A stretch of DNA of 64,000 nucleotides from Firmicutes bacterium ASF500 (lineage in GTDB: Bacteria; Bacillota; Clostridia; Oscillospirales; Oscillospiraceae), in contig CP097573.1 of assembly GCA_000492175.2 (NCBI GenBank), positions 2,046,001 to 2,110,000 of the forward strand, in the 5' to 3' direction. This document shows, piece by piece, positions 29,064-38,473 of this stretch; position 1 is the stretch's first letter; each line of letters opens with the position of its first letter. The notes beneath the pieces were generated by a model, which was given only the letters and a program-made list of their open reading frames with translations, ran no database searches and was not told the origin of the DNA. A program made the translations under genes and the position numbers.

Positions 29064-31703
29064 ATGAGCGATCTATTCCTGAACATTCTGAACATGAGCA
29101 TTGCCGCAAGCTGGCTGATTCTGGCGGTGGTGCTGCTTCGGTTCGTGTTGAAAAAGGCACCGAAATCGATTGCCGTTCTTTTGTGGGGCATTGTTGCTCT
29201 GCGGCTGGCGGTTCCCTTTTCTTTCGAGAGCGCGTTGAGCCTGATCCCCAGCGCCGAGACCTTCAACGCCCATAACATTCAGTATGGAACACCCGCCATT
29301 AGCAGTGGCATCCCCGCCGTCAACAATGCGGTCAATCCCGTCCTGGGTGAGACCTTTGCGCCGAATCCGGCTGGTAGTGTCAATCCGCTCTATGTCTGGA
29401 CATTTATTGTGTCGGTCATCTGGTTTATCGGTATCGCCGCCATGCTACTGTATGCGGTCATCAGTTATGTGCGGGTACGCCGGAGCGTTGCGGAAAGAAT
29501 ACCCTATGAGGGAAACATCTTCCTGTGCGACCATGTAAAGTCTCCGTTTATCCTGGGACTGGTTCGACCCAAAATCTATCTGCCTTCCAGTATGGACGAG
29601 GCGGCTATGGGGCCGGTAATTGACCACGAAAAGGCGCACCTGGCACGGCGTGACCACTGGTGGAAGCCGCTGGGCTTTCTGGTCTTGACGGTTCACTGGT
29701 TCAATCCCCTGTGCTGGATTGCCTATGTGCTGCTGTGCCGGGACATTGAGCTGGCCTGTGATGAAAAGGTCATCCGGCAGATGGATCTGGACGGGAAAAA
29801 GCAATACTCCGCCGCTCTGCTGGAGTGCAGTACAGGGCGGCGGCTGGTCACAGTCTGCCCGCTGGCCTTTGGAGAGGTTGGCGTAAAAGAACGGGTGAAA
29901 AATGTGCTGAATTACAAAAAACCAGCGTTTTGGCTCATTGTTGTGGCGGTTGTCGCCTGTGGGGTGGTTGCGGTGATTTTTGCTACAAACCCGGTAAAGA
30001 AACAGCCCCCTATGAATAATTTGCAGCTTATTTCGGCAGATGTGATGAATTTGCGTTCCGATCCTCCAATTTTATACAGCATGAACACATCGGAACTGGA
30101 TGAACTGTCCTCACGCCTGAAAGATATCAATATGACTGGTGTGGATGATGATTTGATGGGCATGACGCCTTATTATTCCATCACAATTACAGATCAAAAA
30201 GTGGAAGGCTTTTCTGTTTCCGGCTTTGACACAGATGGGAACCATGTGGGGATTCTGTATCAGGGACACTACTATCGCGTGCAGGACGATGATTTCAGCC
30301 GTTATCTTCAGAATATCTGCGCGGGGTATCAACGGGCAGACGCTCTGCCCCGGCTCACCCTTGACGATGTGGTCACGCTGTCGAAAAAGGGAAATGCGCT
30401 GAGTTGGCCAGATTTTGAGCGGTATCAGGGGTGGGAGGTTGGCTCCGGTCTGTATATCATGCGCTACGAGATTGATGAACTCTTTGATGTCCTGGTGGGC
30501 GGTGTTCCAGACGAGACGCCTTGGTATATCTATCTGAGGGTCAACAATGAGGCCGATGATAGAATTGATATTCGGACAGAGGATGTTTCCGCATTTATCG
30601 AAGCGCACAGGGATGATGCGCTAAAGGTTGACGAACTATCTGCTGCACTAAACAAACTGGAATACCAGCCATTCACTTGTGACGGCGTACCGGAGTACCA
30701 AATATACGACATTGACGGCACAGTATATTCGATAAACTTTTCTGAAAAATGGGTATGGCGGGGAAACAACGAGCAGGCTGAATTATCGGATGAATTGATC
30801 CGCCTATTAAGAGAAAGCGGGGTGCTTGTAGCCGGGGAAAATACGCCGATTCCTGCCGGGCCAGACGCAGCTGCTACAACGCTCTCCGAAGAACAAGCCG
30901 CTATCCGTCAGGCGATTCTGAAGCATAACCGCTCCGCAGACCCGACCGGACTTGTATCCTGCGCTAGTTTTGCAGAGCTTGCCTGTATCGTTGTGGATGG
31001 AAGTGACTTTTCAGAGTATACTCACTACGGCTGGGCGCTCTATAACGAATACAGGGTCACAGACAGCGGCCTGAAAACAGTCAGCGGCGGCCATGTCCCT
31101 GTTGCCATCACATTTCGTGAAGGCCCGTCCGGCACTCTTACACTGGAGGAATATTGGGAACCCAGGGACGGCAGCTACTATGCTCCGGACATCCGGGAAA
31201 AGTTCCCTGCGCACATTGCCGAGAACGCCCTTGACAGCCAGAAGTTCATTCTTCAGCAGACACAGGAGTGCTACGCCCAGGCGATAGCGTCTACCGGGCT
31301 GAATACCGACAAGGTGATCGGGACGCTCATTGAGACAATTTGCGGCAGCCCCGCATTGTCCTCAAATCCGGGGGATTATATCGCGGAACATCCCATTGAG
31401 TACCGGGAGCTGACATACTATGGCCGGTATACCCTGAAATACTGCTTTGCCCGGTTTGAGGAGGGCGGTGAAACCGGGCTGGCCGATCAAATCATGGCAC
31501 AGGCGTGTGAGGATATTGCGGTCGGCTGGGGGGAAGAACCGCTTGTGTTCTCCACGCCTGACAATGGAGTGTTTACCGGGCAAATGTGGTACAGCGCGTT
31601 CAAAAACAATGCACAGAGCTTGCTGGAGCAATATCGGGAAATCGAGCTTGCGGAACGCTACCCGGCGTCCTATCTGCTGCTCAGTATGCTTGGGGAGGTA
31701 TAG
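29064..31703 (+). CDS. BlaR1-like M56 membrane metallopeptidase, long form
   Basis: 879 aa from ATG 29064 behind CAGGTGA. Membrane segments at ~10-30, ~35-55, ~112-135, then the cytoplasmic zinc protease with HEKAH at 188-192 and glutamate in ELACDEK (~229), and a last membrane segment ~278-300 (FWLIVVAVVACGVVAVIFAT). The external C-terminal part (~300-879) is not a penicillin-binding domain as in true BlaR1; no SxxK-KTG set was seen. It probably senses another ligand. No beta-lactamase gene is nearby; regulated genes may include those downstream. Confidence 0.85.
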   Translation: MSDLFLNILNMSIAASWLILAVVLLRFVLKKAPKSIAVLLWGIVALRLAVPFSFESALSLIPSAETFNAHNIQYGTPAISSGIPAVNNAVNPVLGETFAPNPAGSVNPLYVWTFIVSVIWFIGIAAMLLYAVISYVRVRRSVAERIPYEGNIFLCDHVKSPFILGLVRPKIYLPSSMDEAAMGPVIDHEKAHLARRDHWWKPLGFLVLTVHWFNPLCWIAYVLLCRDIELACDEKVIRQMDLDGKKQYSAALLECSTGRRLVTVCPLAFGEVGVKERVKNVLNYKKPAFWLIVVAVVACGVVAVIFATNPVKKQPPMNNLQLISADVMNLRSDPPILYSMNTSELDELSSRLKDINMTGVDDDLMGMTPYYSITITDQKVEGFSVSGFDTDGNHVGILYQGHYYRVQDDDFSRYLQNICAGYQRADALPRLTLDDVVTLSKKGNALSWPDFERYQGWEVGSGLYIMRYEIDELFDVLVGGVPDETPWYIYLRVNNEADDRIDIRTEDVSAFIEAHRDDALKVDELSAALNKLEYQPFTCDGVPEYQIYDIDGTVYSINFSEKWVWRGNNEQAELSDELIRLLRESGVLVAGENTPIPAGPDAAATTLSEEQAAIRQAILKHNRSADPTGLVSCASFAELACIVVDGSDFSEYTHYGWALYNEYRVTDSGLKTVSGGHVPVAITFREGPSGTLTLEEYWEPRDGSYYAPDIREKFPAHIAENALDSQKFILQQTQECYAQAIASTGLNTDKVIGTLIETICGSPALSSNPGDYIAEHPIEYRELTYYGRYTLKYCFARFEEGGETGLADQIMAQACEDIAVGWGEEPLVFSTPDNGVFTGQMWYSAFKNNAQSLLEQYREIELAERYPASYLLLSMLGEV

Positions 31704-31745
31704 ACACCTCAAAAGGCAAATAGAGCGTGTAGTCAAATATGAGAT

Positions 31746-31781
31746 AAAGCGGTGCGTTCCAGGTAGTGAACGCACCGCTTT
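31746..31781 (+). terminator. Terminator after the BlaR1-like gene
   Basis: AAAGCGGTGCGTTC pairs with GAACGCACCGCTTT around CAGGTAGT. The CAP gene of E5 is followed by a close relative of this hairpin. Confidence 0.88.
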
Positions 31782-31806
31782 CCTGTTAATTGGTGGAAGT
31801 ACCTTG

Positions 31807-31840
31807 TCAAATATTGCATACCAGAAAGCAGGGAATATCC
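31807..31840 (+). repeat. Module-end repeat, copy 6
   Basis: TCAAATATTGCATACCAGAA then AGCAGGGAATATCC; more diverged than others. It separates the BlaI/BlaR1 module from the ABC operon. Confidence 0.55.
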
Positions 31841-31844
31841 CCGT

Positions 31845-33005
31845 TCAGCACTCCAACTTTCTCTGCCTGAAACAGCTCCACCCCGTCAGCGCCGCCCCCA
31901 CGACCAGCAGCACCGCGATACAGACCGCCTCCGCTCCCTTTGATACGAAAAACTCCGCATAATCCCAGGCTGGATGGAAGAAAAACGCATAGTGTATCAC
32001 CCATGTGGCGAAAAACCCGCCCATCGCCACAAGCAGTGGGAAAGCCTTGAGCAGCATGGACACATAGTTGTCACTGAACCGGGACAGGAACAGGGTCACA
32101 GCACCGATGCCGATCCCCAACGCCAGCACCATCCCGATCAAAATGGCCAGATACTGCCCATAGGTCCAGTTGAACCAAGGGGTTCCGGTGTCCCAAACGG
32201 AGTTGCCCAAGGGACAGTCCCGCAGGGCCAGGGGACCCTGCGCCAAAAACGGGATGGCGTAAGCCGTTACATTCACCACACTCAGCAGCAATGCGGAGAC
32301 CAGCCCCGCCGCCAGTTGTGTGTGCAGCACCCGCCGTCCCCGCCGACTGGACCACTGGAGGGGTCTCGTCCGACGCAGCCGGTCCCGCACCAGGGTGGGG
32401 GACAGCAGCAAAATCACGCTGATAGCCGTCCATTGGGCCAGATATTTGAGATAGCTGTTGGTAGAATCCATAACAGATCTGGACAAGAGGCTCTTGGGCC
32501 AGCTATCCACTGCAAGCATCTGCGCCTGCTCCTTTGGCGTGTAATACTGGAAAAACTCCGGTTGTTCGAGATAGTCTCTCTGGCGGTCACACAGTTCCAT
32601 CATCTGCCGGATATTTTCAATTGTATAGCAGTTGGTTCCTTCCCGGATGGCCCACATCAGCTGAGAATCCCTCTCGTTTTGCTCGGAAGCGGCGCGAAAA
32701 CTTTCATAGTCTGTGATTCCCGCTGCCTTGGCCTCGGGGAACTCCTCCAACTGCCGGTTGAATTTGGCAACTTCCTCCGCCAGCTGGCTGTCCACCTCCG
32801 CCCGCTCTTCCGGCTCCAGTGTAGGGCCGTACCGATTGACCCACTCCACCGACAGATTAAACTCTTCCTGTGCTGAGGGGCCGTTGGAAAAGTGCTCAAT
32901 ATAGAAGCTGGGGAACATATAGTAGTAGATCAGCCCCAGCAGGATAATGCCCGCCAAAATTCCGGGATGCCAAATCTTTTTCAGTTCCTGCCAAAACAGG
33001 CTCAT
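31845..33005 (-). CDS. ABC transporter permease (distal)
   Basis: 386 aa from ATG 33005, which overlaps the upstream stop (ATGA). One N-terminal membrane segment (~15-31), a long external loop (~35-170, Glu-rich), then about five membrane segments (e.g. AISVILLLSPTLV, LAILIGMVLALGIGIGAVTL). It resembles ABC-2 type subunits with a large extracytoplasmic domain. Last gene of the leftward ECF-ABC operon. Confidence 0.82.
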   Translation of the reverse strand: MSLFWQELKKIWHPGILAGIILLGLIYYYMFPSFYIEHFSNGPSAQEEFNLSVEWVNRYGPTLEPEERAEVDSQLAEEVAKFNRQLEEFPEAKAAGITDYESFRAASEQNERDSQLMWAIREGTNCYTIENIRQMMELCDRQRDYLEQPEFFQYYTPKEQAQMLAVDSWPKSLLSRSVMDSTNSYLKYLAQWTAISVILLLSPTLVRDRLRRTRPLQWSSRRGRRVLHTQLAAGLVSALLLSVVNVTAYAIPFLAQGPLALRDCPLGNSVWDTGTPWFNWTYGQYLAILIGMVLALGIGIGAVTLFLSRFSDNYVSMLLKAFPLLVAMGGFFATWVIHYAFFFHPAWDYAEFFVSKGAEAVCIAVLLVVGAALTGWSCFRQRKLEC

Positions 33006-34147
33006 GTCATCACGTCCTTTCGCCCAAAGTGTCTCAGCGCCAAAGCCGTCCCCATACCGCAGACCGCCAAACCTAACCCTGTGCTGACAGTCTCCTGCCA
33101 GGGAACAAAAGCGTTCAGGCCAAGCTCGGTAAACCAGCCGTTGATTGTTAGCCAGATACTGACGGGCTGAAAAGTCAGCAGGGCATACCCCATCCAAAGC
33201 CCCGCCTGGGAGCAGAGGGCCTGGGCCGCCGCGCTGCCGCACAGCAGCAGGGCCAGCAGCAGGGCGGACAGGTAGACATTTCGCACCAGCGTTCCGCAGA
33301 TGGCCGCCAGCAGAGCGAATACGACGGTCAACAAACCGCCCAGCCCCACTGCCGCCGCAAGATAGCCCCCTACAGTGAAGTCCGTCCAAGTGAAAAACGG
33401 GCGTGGGTAAAACAGATCAATGATGTAGTTGAACTGGCCGGAGACGCTGCCGCCCCAGACGCCGCTCCAGTCCCAGAACAGCAGGAATATCCCCAGCGTG
33501 ACCGCCGCCAGCAGCAGATACACCGCCAGCGCCCAGGTGATTCCGGCCAGCACCTTCCAGCGGCACAGCTTTCTCCCGGTGCGGGAGGCGTACACCCCCG
33601 CCGCCGTCCGCTGCTGATTTTCGTAGCCCAGCAGAAACAACATGGACAGCATCCCCAGCACCGCACCCTCGGTGAGGACAGCCCGCATCAGGGTCCCATA
33701 GAGAAACTGGTGGACGTAATGGGTAATTGGCCCGCTATACCAATCCATGGCCGCTCCTGTTTCTGACAGGTGGGCGATCCGCTCCGCCAGCCGCTCATAC
33801 TTGCACTCCATCAGGACTGCCGCCGTGGGAGAGCTTTTGACATAGCTGTTGTAAAAGTCCGAGAGAGATTTCAGGTCGTAGTCCGCATAAATGTCCGTCA
33901 TACCCTCCGCGGCGGACAGCAGATAATCCCGATATTCCGATTGTGGTTGTTGCCGCAGCCCGTCCAGAAAATCAGTATCCACCCGCTGGCTCAGCCCGCC
34001 GGTCATAGCAGCGGTCTCGTTCCACTCCCACCGCCAGCGATCCCCGCTGCCGATGAGCAGGCAGTTGAAGGCCAAACACAGAACCAGCACACCCCAAAAG
34101 GCGGGCAGATGGGACAGCTTGCTCCACTCATATCTCAGCAGCCTCAT
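33002..34147 (-). CDS. ABC transporter permease (proximal)
   Basis: 381 aa with the same plan as its neighbour: N-terminal membrane segment (PAFWGVLVLCLAFNCLLIG), external loop ~35-165, then about five membrane segments (AVYLLLAAVTLGIFLLFWDW and others). It overlaps the ATPase gene by 4 nt. The two permeases and one ATPase would form a heterodimeric exporter, perhaps for a peptide or lipid-targeting antibiotic, by analogy with other sigma-controlled ABC operons. Confidence 0.82.
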   Translation of the reverse strand: MRLLRYEWSKLSHLPAFWGVLVLCLAFNCLLIGSGDRWRWEWNETAAMTGGLSQRVDTDFLDGLRQQPQSEYRDYLLSAAEGMTDIYADYDLKSLSDFYNSYVKSSPTAAVLMECKYERLAERIAHLSETGAAMDWYSGPITHYVHQFLYGTLMRAVLTEGAVLGMLSMLFLLGYENQQRTAAGVYASRTGRKLCRWKVLAGITWALAVYLLLAAVTLGIFLLFWDWSGVWGGSVSGQFNYIIDLFYPRPFFTWTDFTVGGYLAAAVGLGGLLTVVFALLAAICGTLVRNVYLSALLLALLLCGSAAAQALCSQAGLWMGYALLTFQPVSIWLTINGWFTELGLNAFVPWQETVSTGLGLAVCGMGTALALRHFGRKDVMT

Positions 34148-34995
34148 ACCTGCCCCTCCCGGTAGATCGCCAGGAAGGCGTCCTCCAGGCTGGGCGTCAC
34201 TGGAACAACTCCCTGGGGTGGAGTGTCGCAGAAGATACGCAGGACCGTTCCCTGTTCCCCCTGCCGCTCGCTGAGGAGAAACTGATTTTCCTCCAGAGCG
34301 GTTTCCGCCGGGACCTCAAACACCCGGCCCTTCATCTTGCCGCAGATACCCGCCGGGCTGTCACAGCAGAACAGCTTATGGTCCCGGAACATGACGATCT
34401 TCCCGGCGATGGTCTCAATGTCGGAGACGATGTGGGTGGAGAGAATAACGATCCGGTCTTCCGCCAAAGAGTGAATCAGATTGCGGAACCGCACCCGCTC
34501 CCGCGGGTCCAATCCGGCAGTGGGCTCGTCCAGAATCAGCAGCTTGGGGTCGTTGAGCATGGCCTGGGCGATGCCCACCCGCTGACGCATCCCGCCGGAG
34601 AGCTGCCGCATTTTCTTGTGTTCCGCATCGGACAGCCCCACCAGCTCCAGCAGTTCGCTGATTCTCCCATCGGCTTCCTTCCGGGGGATACACTGGAGTG
34701 CAGCGACATAGCGCAGAAACTGCCGGGGGGTGTAGCCGGGGTAGTAGCCGAATTCCTGAGGCAGATAGCCCAACAAGCCCCGATAGTGCTCGTCCAGGGC
34801 GTGGATGTCCTCACCTTCCCATAGGATCTGGCCGGAGGTGGGAAACAGCAGGGTAGTGAGCATTTTGATGAGGGTGGTCTTGCCCGCCCCATTGGGAGCC
34901 AGCAGGCCATAAACCCCAGAAGTAAATTGCAGAGAAATGTCCTCCAGGGCAGTAAATTTACCATAGCATTTGGTGACATGTTCAACTGTAAGCAT
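34144..34995 (-). CDS. ABC transporter ATP-binding protein
   Basis: 283 aa with Walker A LLAPNGAGKTTLIKM (~32-45), Q-loop YLPQEFG, signature QLSGGMRQR (~131-139), Walker B LLILDEPTAGLD (~152-163) and switch His in STHIV. The C-terminal ~70 aa are the extra domain typical of drug or bacteriocin resistance ATPases. It overlaps the preceding membrane-protein gene by 14 nt. Confidence 0.94.
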   Translation of the reverse strand: MLTVEHVTKCYGKFTALEDISLQFTSGVYGLLAPNGAGKTTLIKMLTTLLFPTSGQILWEGEDIHALDEHYRGLLGYLPQEFGYYPGYTPRQFLRYVAALQCIPRKEADGRISELLELVGLSDAEHKKMRQLSGGMRQRVGIAQAMLNDPKLLILDEPTAGLDPRERVRFRNLIHSLAEDRIVILSTHIVSDIETIAGKIVMFRDHKLFCCDSPAGICGKMKGRVFEVPAETALEENQFLLSERQGEQGTVLRIFCDTPPQGVVPVTPSLEDAFLAIYREGQV

Positions 34996-35698
34996 AGAAG
35001 CGACCTCCTTGATTGGGATAGCGGAGCATCCGCTCCAGGGTCATGACACAGTAGGCCAGCCCAGCGGCGGCCAGGAAAAACAGAACCAGTACTGGGACCC
35101 GGAGCAGCAGTTCATCTCCCCGCTCCCACACCAGCAGAAGCAGTCCGGCCACACCCCACACAACAGGGGGAATCACCATCCCCTGGCGGAGTCTCAGACA
35201 AAACAGAGTCAGGGCGGCGTAGAGGAACAGACTGGAGAAGGACAATCCCAGCATCCAAGGCAAGGACCAGCTCCGCCCAGAGGTCAGCCACAGCAGGATG
35301 TCGGCGGGGACGCACACGATTACTGCCAAACCTCCGAATACAAGCATCCGCAGGGCCAGAAGGGTACAGGCCGACAACCGGCAGCTTCGCCGCCACTCCG
35401 CGATGCCGCTCATTGTGTCCTTCCAGGCAGTCAACAGGTAGAGAGCGGCGTACAGCGCGGGGGAGAACAGAAACAGTAGCGGGGCCACGGTGTCAAAGCG
35501 TGCCAACGCCGCTCCCGGAATCAGACACAGCAGCGCCGCCAGTACAGGGAGGAACAGGCAGTCCTCCACCCCGAAAAACACCACGGACAGAGGGACACTT
35601 CGCCGCCTGGCTCTCTGCTCTACCCCGCTCAGCTCCACAATGCGCCGGATGGCCGCCTGCCGCTCTTCGCCTGTGGGCATGGGAATTTTTTCACTCAT
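34982..35698 (-). CDS. Membrane protein of the ECF-ABC operon
   Basis: 238 aa with about six membrane segments (DCLFLPVLAALLCLIPGAAL, LALRMLVFGGLAVIVCVPAD, VVWGVAGLLLLVWERG, LVLFFLAAAGLAYCVMT). The start overlaps the end of the sigma gene by 8 nt. Its position directly after an ECF sigma gene and its N-terminal cytoplasmic stretch (EERQAAIRRIVELSGVEQRA) make it a plausible anti-sigma factor. Confidence 0.75.
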   Translation of the reverse strand: MSEKIPMPTGEERQAAIRRIVELSGVEQRARRRSVPLSVVFFGVEDCLFLPVLAALLCLIPGAALARFDTVAPLLFLFSPALYAALYLLTAWKDTMSGIAEWRRSCRLSACTLLALRMLVFGGLAVIVCVPADILLWLTSGRSWSLPWMLGLSFSSLFLYAALTLFCLRLRQGMVIPPVVWGVAGLLLLVWERGDELLLRVPVLVLFFLAAAGLAYCVMTLERMLRYPNQGGRFYAYS

Positions 35699-36227
35699 GT
35701 GGATCAAACTCCTCTCTGATCCGCCCCAAAAGGCGGTAGTATTGGCTCTTTACCGCCGACTCCGACTGGCCCAGGGCGGCGGCGATCTCTCCGAAGCTCC
35801 GCTCCCCGTAGAGTCTTAGCCGAAACACGGCTTGAAGCGAAGGAGACAACCCGGACACATAGCCCTCGATCCGCTCCAGCAGCTCCCGGTCATGAATCTG
35901 GGAGACAAAGTCCTCCTGAACAGGCAGTTCGATTTCCTCCAGCGGCGTAGTCACGGGCCGGGACTGGCGGCGGGCGTCAATGACCTTGTTGGCAGCGATG
36001 CGATAGAGCCAGGTGCGGAAGGCCGCCTTCTTCGGGTCGTAGGAGGGCAGCGCCCGGAGGACCGCAAGGAAGATGCTCTGGGTCAGGTCCATGGCATCCT
36101 CCTTGTGCCCGGTCTGGCGGTAGACAAAGATGTATATCTCGTCGTAGTACCGCTCCACCAACCGCTCCGCCGCCTGACGCGAACCGCCGCGCTGGATATC
36201 CCGTATCCACTTGCTCTCCTGCTCCAT
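35691..36227 (-). CDS. ECF-type sigma factor of the ABC operon
   Basis: 178 aa from ATG 36227 behind GGCGGTGAGG. Region 2 at ~20-85 (AERLVERYYDEIYIFVYRQT, EDAMDLTQSIFLAVLRALPS, FRTWLYRIAANKVID) and region 4 at ~115-170 (GLSPSLQAVFRLRLYGERSF, GEIAAALGQSESAVKSQYYR). First gene of a five-gene operon with overlapping genes throughout, so it probably activates its own operon in response to envelope stress. Confidence 0.92.
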   Translation of the reverse strand: MEQESKWIRDIQRGGSRQAAERLVERYYDEIYIFVYRQTGHKEDAMDLTQSIFLAVLRALPSYDPKKAAFRTWLYRIAANKVIDARRQSRPVTTPLEEIELPVQEDFVSQIHDRELLERIEGYVSGLSPSLQAVFRLRLYGERSFGEIAAALGQSESAVKSQYYRLLGRIREEFDPHE

Positions 36228-36343
36228 GGCCTCACCGCCTTCCCTTATTGATATATTCGTATGACAGAGTAACATCGTTGCAGAAAAAAGAAAAGTTTTT
36301 TATTTCCGGTTGAAGTTCTTGTCAAGCGGTCTGGTTTCGAAGT

Positions 36344-36376
36344 CTCAAATTCTGCTTCGCCTAAACAAAGAAATAC
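36344..36376 (+). repeat. Module-end repeat, copy 7
   Basis: TCAAATTCTGCTTCGCCTAA then ACAAAGAAATACC. Confidence 0.6.
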
Positions 36377-36414
36377 CGCCTATCATCAGATACCCATCAA
36401 ATCATCTGATATAA

Positions 36415-36449
36415 TCACCTGCCAGACTCAACTCTGGTGGGTGATTTTT
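36415..36449 (+). terminator. Terminator upstream of excisionase (E4)
   Basis: TCACCTGCCAGA pairs with TCTGGTGGGTGA, then TTTTTC. Counterparts in E5 and E6 keep pairing through changed bases. Confidence 0.85.
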
Positions 36450-36587
36450 CTACAGCAAAAATTTTTTCGGCACACAAAAAATAAAATGTCGTTTTTGGAC
36501 TCTGGAGATTGTGGTAGAAGGATGAGGGAGTCAGCGCATAAGGGCAGAGGAAAAGCTGACTCAACAGACAGGGTGGGCAAGTACAAC

Positions 36588-36776
36588 ATGAAAGAATCCA
36601 GCTATAAGAGCTACGATGAGCTGCCGCTGTTCCTGAACGCTGCAACGGTGGCAAGGGTACTGGGCGTCTCACCGTCCAGCGGGTACGAACTGATGCACAA
36701 ACCGGATTTTCCCGTTCTGAAAGTTGGCAGCAGGCTCGTAGTGCCCAAAGAGAAATTCGTGGAGTGGGTGTCGTAG
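36588..36776 (+). CDS. Excisionase-like HTH protein, C-terminally shortened (E4)
   Basis: 62 aa (MKESSYKSYDELPLFLNAAT, VARVLGVSPSSGYELMHKPD, PVLKVGSRLVVPKEKFVEWV S). This is the MerR/excisionase-type winged helix used with tyrosine integrases. A TAG at 36774 replaces the CAG seen in E6, removing the last eight residues and separating this gene from the coupled TTG start at 36797. The HTH itself is intact. Start follows the family pattern; a ribosome site is weak. Confidence 0.82.
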   Translation: MKESSYKSYDELPLFLNAATVARVLGVSPSSGYELMHKPDFPVLKVGSRLVVPKEKFVEWVS

Positions 36777-36796
36777 CACACCCAGGGAGGTGCAGA

Positions 36797-37231
36797 TTGA
36801 AGTACACACCGTGGCCCAAGCGTGATCCGATCAAGAACTACTTCCAGCTGCCCAACGAGATATTCCTGTTGGGTCTGTCACCTGGTGCTCTGGCCGTCTA
36901 CTCCTACCTGCTCTGCTGTGAGAACAGGAGTACCTATCAGTGCTGGCCCAGCTACAAGACCATTGGCAGAGCGGTGAAGATGAGTGCCAACACCGTCTGC
37001 AAGTATGTGTGTGAGTTGGAGGAGCGGCAGCTCATCAGTACAGAGAGCACGACGGTCACCACCAAGGCTGGTCTGAAGCGCAACGGCAACCTGCTCTACA
37101 CCATCCGTCCGATCCAACTGGCGCTGGATCAGTTCTACGAACAGCAGCTGGCGCAGATAGATGTGGCGGCTGAACGTCAGCGAGTCGCAAAGGCACTCGC
37201 TCTCCACAGCAACAGTGCGCACTCAGCGTGA
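36797..37231 (+). CDS. HTH protein downstream of excisionase (E4)
   Basis: 144 aa from TTG behind GGGAGGTG, intact (CWPSYKTIGRAVKMSANTVC, KYVCELEERQLISTE). The recognition helix has Cys where E3 and E5 have Arg. Coupling to the excisionase is loosened by the premature stop there. Candidate initiator or regulator acting on the region just downstream. Confidence 0.82.
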   Translation: MKYTPWPKRDPIKNYFQLPNEIFLLGLSPGALAVYSYLLCCENRSTYQCWPSYKTIGRAVKMSANTVCKYVCELEERQLISTESTTVTTKAGLKRNGNLLYTIRPIQLALDQFYEQQLAQIDVAAERQRVAKALALHSNSAHSA

Positions 37232-37606
37232 CAGCCTGTGCGCCGCTGTGTGGCCTCGCTGGTGTCCGGAGGGTAACAAGTCGCCTTACACCGCAGACGC
37301 AGCCGTGTCAAAAGCCGTGTGCCCGGTGTGCGCCATCCGGTGAATTCAGCACAGCCGAAAGTGGCAGGTGAACCGGGGGGTCGAAAAAAGTGCAGGATAA
37401 AGGCAGGTGGTCGCTTACGCGCCCCCCTGCCAGCCACACCGCCCCGCAACGCGGGTCGGGGCTTTTCCATAGGTGGTCGGTTTTACCCACTATTGGCTGT
37501 CTCAGGTGGTCAGAATGAAGGATAACAGAGGAAAAACCGCCCTGTTTCAACCTTTTCCAGGGTGGCTGTGGCAGGTGGTTTTCCAACAAAAAGGAGGAAT
37601 TTTTCA
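37232..37606 (+). other. Conserved structured non-coding region (E4)
   Basis: Hairpin 37402-37431 (GGCAGGTGGTCGC, TTAC, GCGCCCCCCTGCC), then CCCGC-AAC-GCGGG, then AGGTGGTCG words near 37471 and 37505, GGGTGGCTG near 37560 and AGGTGGTTT near 37573, directly before the RHH ribosome site. No gene is supported. Confidence 0.7.
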
Positions 37607-38053
37607 ATGAGCAAAAAAACACACGTTTCGGTAGAACCAAATACATCCGCAGAAGTCAAGACGCGCATTCCCGTCTGGCTGTACCCGTCCACGCTGGAGG
37701 TGATAGACAGAGCGATGAAAATTGCGAACTGCAAAAGCCGCAGTGAGTATCTGGAGAAGGCCGCGCTGTTCTACGCTGGCTACGTTTCAGGTCAGGATGC
37801 CACTGCCTATCTGCCGCCCGCGCTGGCATCCGTCCTGCGTGGTACAGTGCAAGATACGGAGAACCGGATCTGCCGCCTGCTCTTCAAGCTGGCGGTGGAG
37901 CAGGACATGGTAATGAATGTGCTGGCGGCCGGGATGGAGATTCCCGATGAGCAGCTCAAGGCGCTCCGTGGGCGGTGCGTCCAGAACGTGAAAAAGACCA
38001 GCGGCAGTATCTCATTGGACGACGCTGTCCGTTACCAAAGGGGCGGCCTGTGA
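37607..38053 (+). CDS. Ribbon-helix-helix-like protein (E4)
   Basis: 148 aa behind AAGGAGG, intact (TRIPVWLYPSTLEVIDRAMK, SRSEYLEKAALFY; CRLLFKLAVEQDMVMNVLAA). It differs from the E1 copy at scattered positions, e.g. Cys in IANCKSRS where E1 has Ser and E5 has a stop. Confidence 0.82.
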   Translation: MSKKTHVSVEPNTSAEVKTRIPVWLYPSTLEVIDRAMKIANCKSRSEYLEKAALFYAGYVSGQDATAYLPPALASVLRGTVQDTENRICRLLFKLAVEQDMVMNVLAAGMEIPDEQLKALRGRCVQNVKKTSGSISLDDAVRYQRGGL

Positions 38054-38068
38054 TCACCCATCCCCCGC

Positions 38069-38101
38069 TCAGATTCTGCGCCGCAAAACAAAGAATAAAA
38101 G
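38069..38101 (+). repeat. Module-end repeat, copy 8
   Basis: TCAGATTCTGCGCCGCAAAA then CAAAGAATAAAAG. Confidence 0.7.
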
Positions 38102-38173
38102 TCCTCGAAAAAAGTAGTAGCTATTCCCGCCAAGGTGTGGTATGTGTTGGTGTTGCAAAGGAGGCAGCTGGAG

Positions 38174-38470
38174 ATGAGAAAAACACTGGAAGATCTCTAC
38201 TATGGCAACATCATACCCAACGAACAGCAGATGACACCTGGCTCAGAGCTGGAAAAAGCGGTAGCTCGTGTCACCAAATATGAAAATCAGCTCATGGAAC
38301 AGCTGGAGGAAATCGATCAGGAGACTCTTACAAAACTCATCCGGTCACAGCATGAGATCAACAGCATCACAGCAACCGAGAATTTCATCCTGGGCTTCCG
38401 GCTGGGAGTCAGGCTGATGGCCGAGTGCATGGACGAAAACGACGGTGATATTCGGACAGGAGGTGAGTAA
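38174..38470 (+). CDS. 98-aa DUF6809-like protein (E4)
   Basis: MRKTLEDLYYGNIIPNEQQM at the start and ATENFILGFRLGVRLMAECM before the end. Behind AAAGGAGG. Ends 3 nt before integrase 1. The central part (LEEIDQETLTKLIRSQHEIN) is helical. Confidence 0.8.
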   Translation: MRKTLEDLYYGNIIPNEQQMTPGSELEKAVARVTKYENQLMEQLEEIDQETLTKLIRSQHEINSITATENFILGFRLGVRLMAECMDENDGDIRTGGE

Positions 38471-38473
38471 CAA

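Larger units (their letters stand above)
36228..36587 (+). other. Junction between E4 cargo and backbone
   Basis: No gene is supported. It holds the upstream side of the ECF operon, a module-end repeat (36344), a terminator (36415) and a leader whose GGAGATTGTGGTAGAAGGATG resembles those before the E5 and E6 excisionase genes and may include their promoter. Confidence 0.5.
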
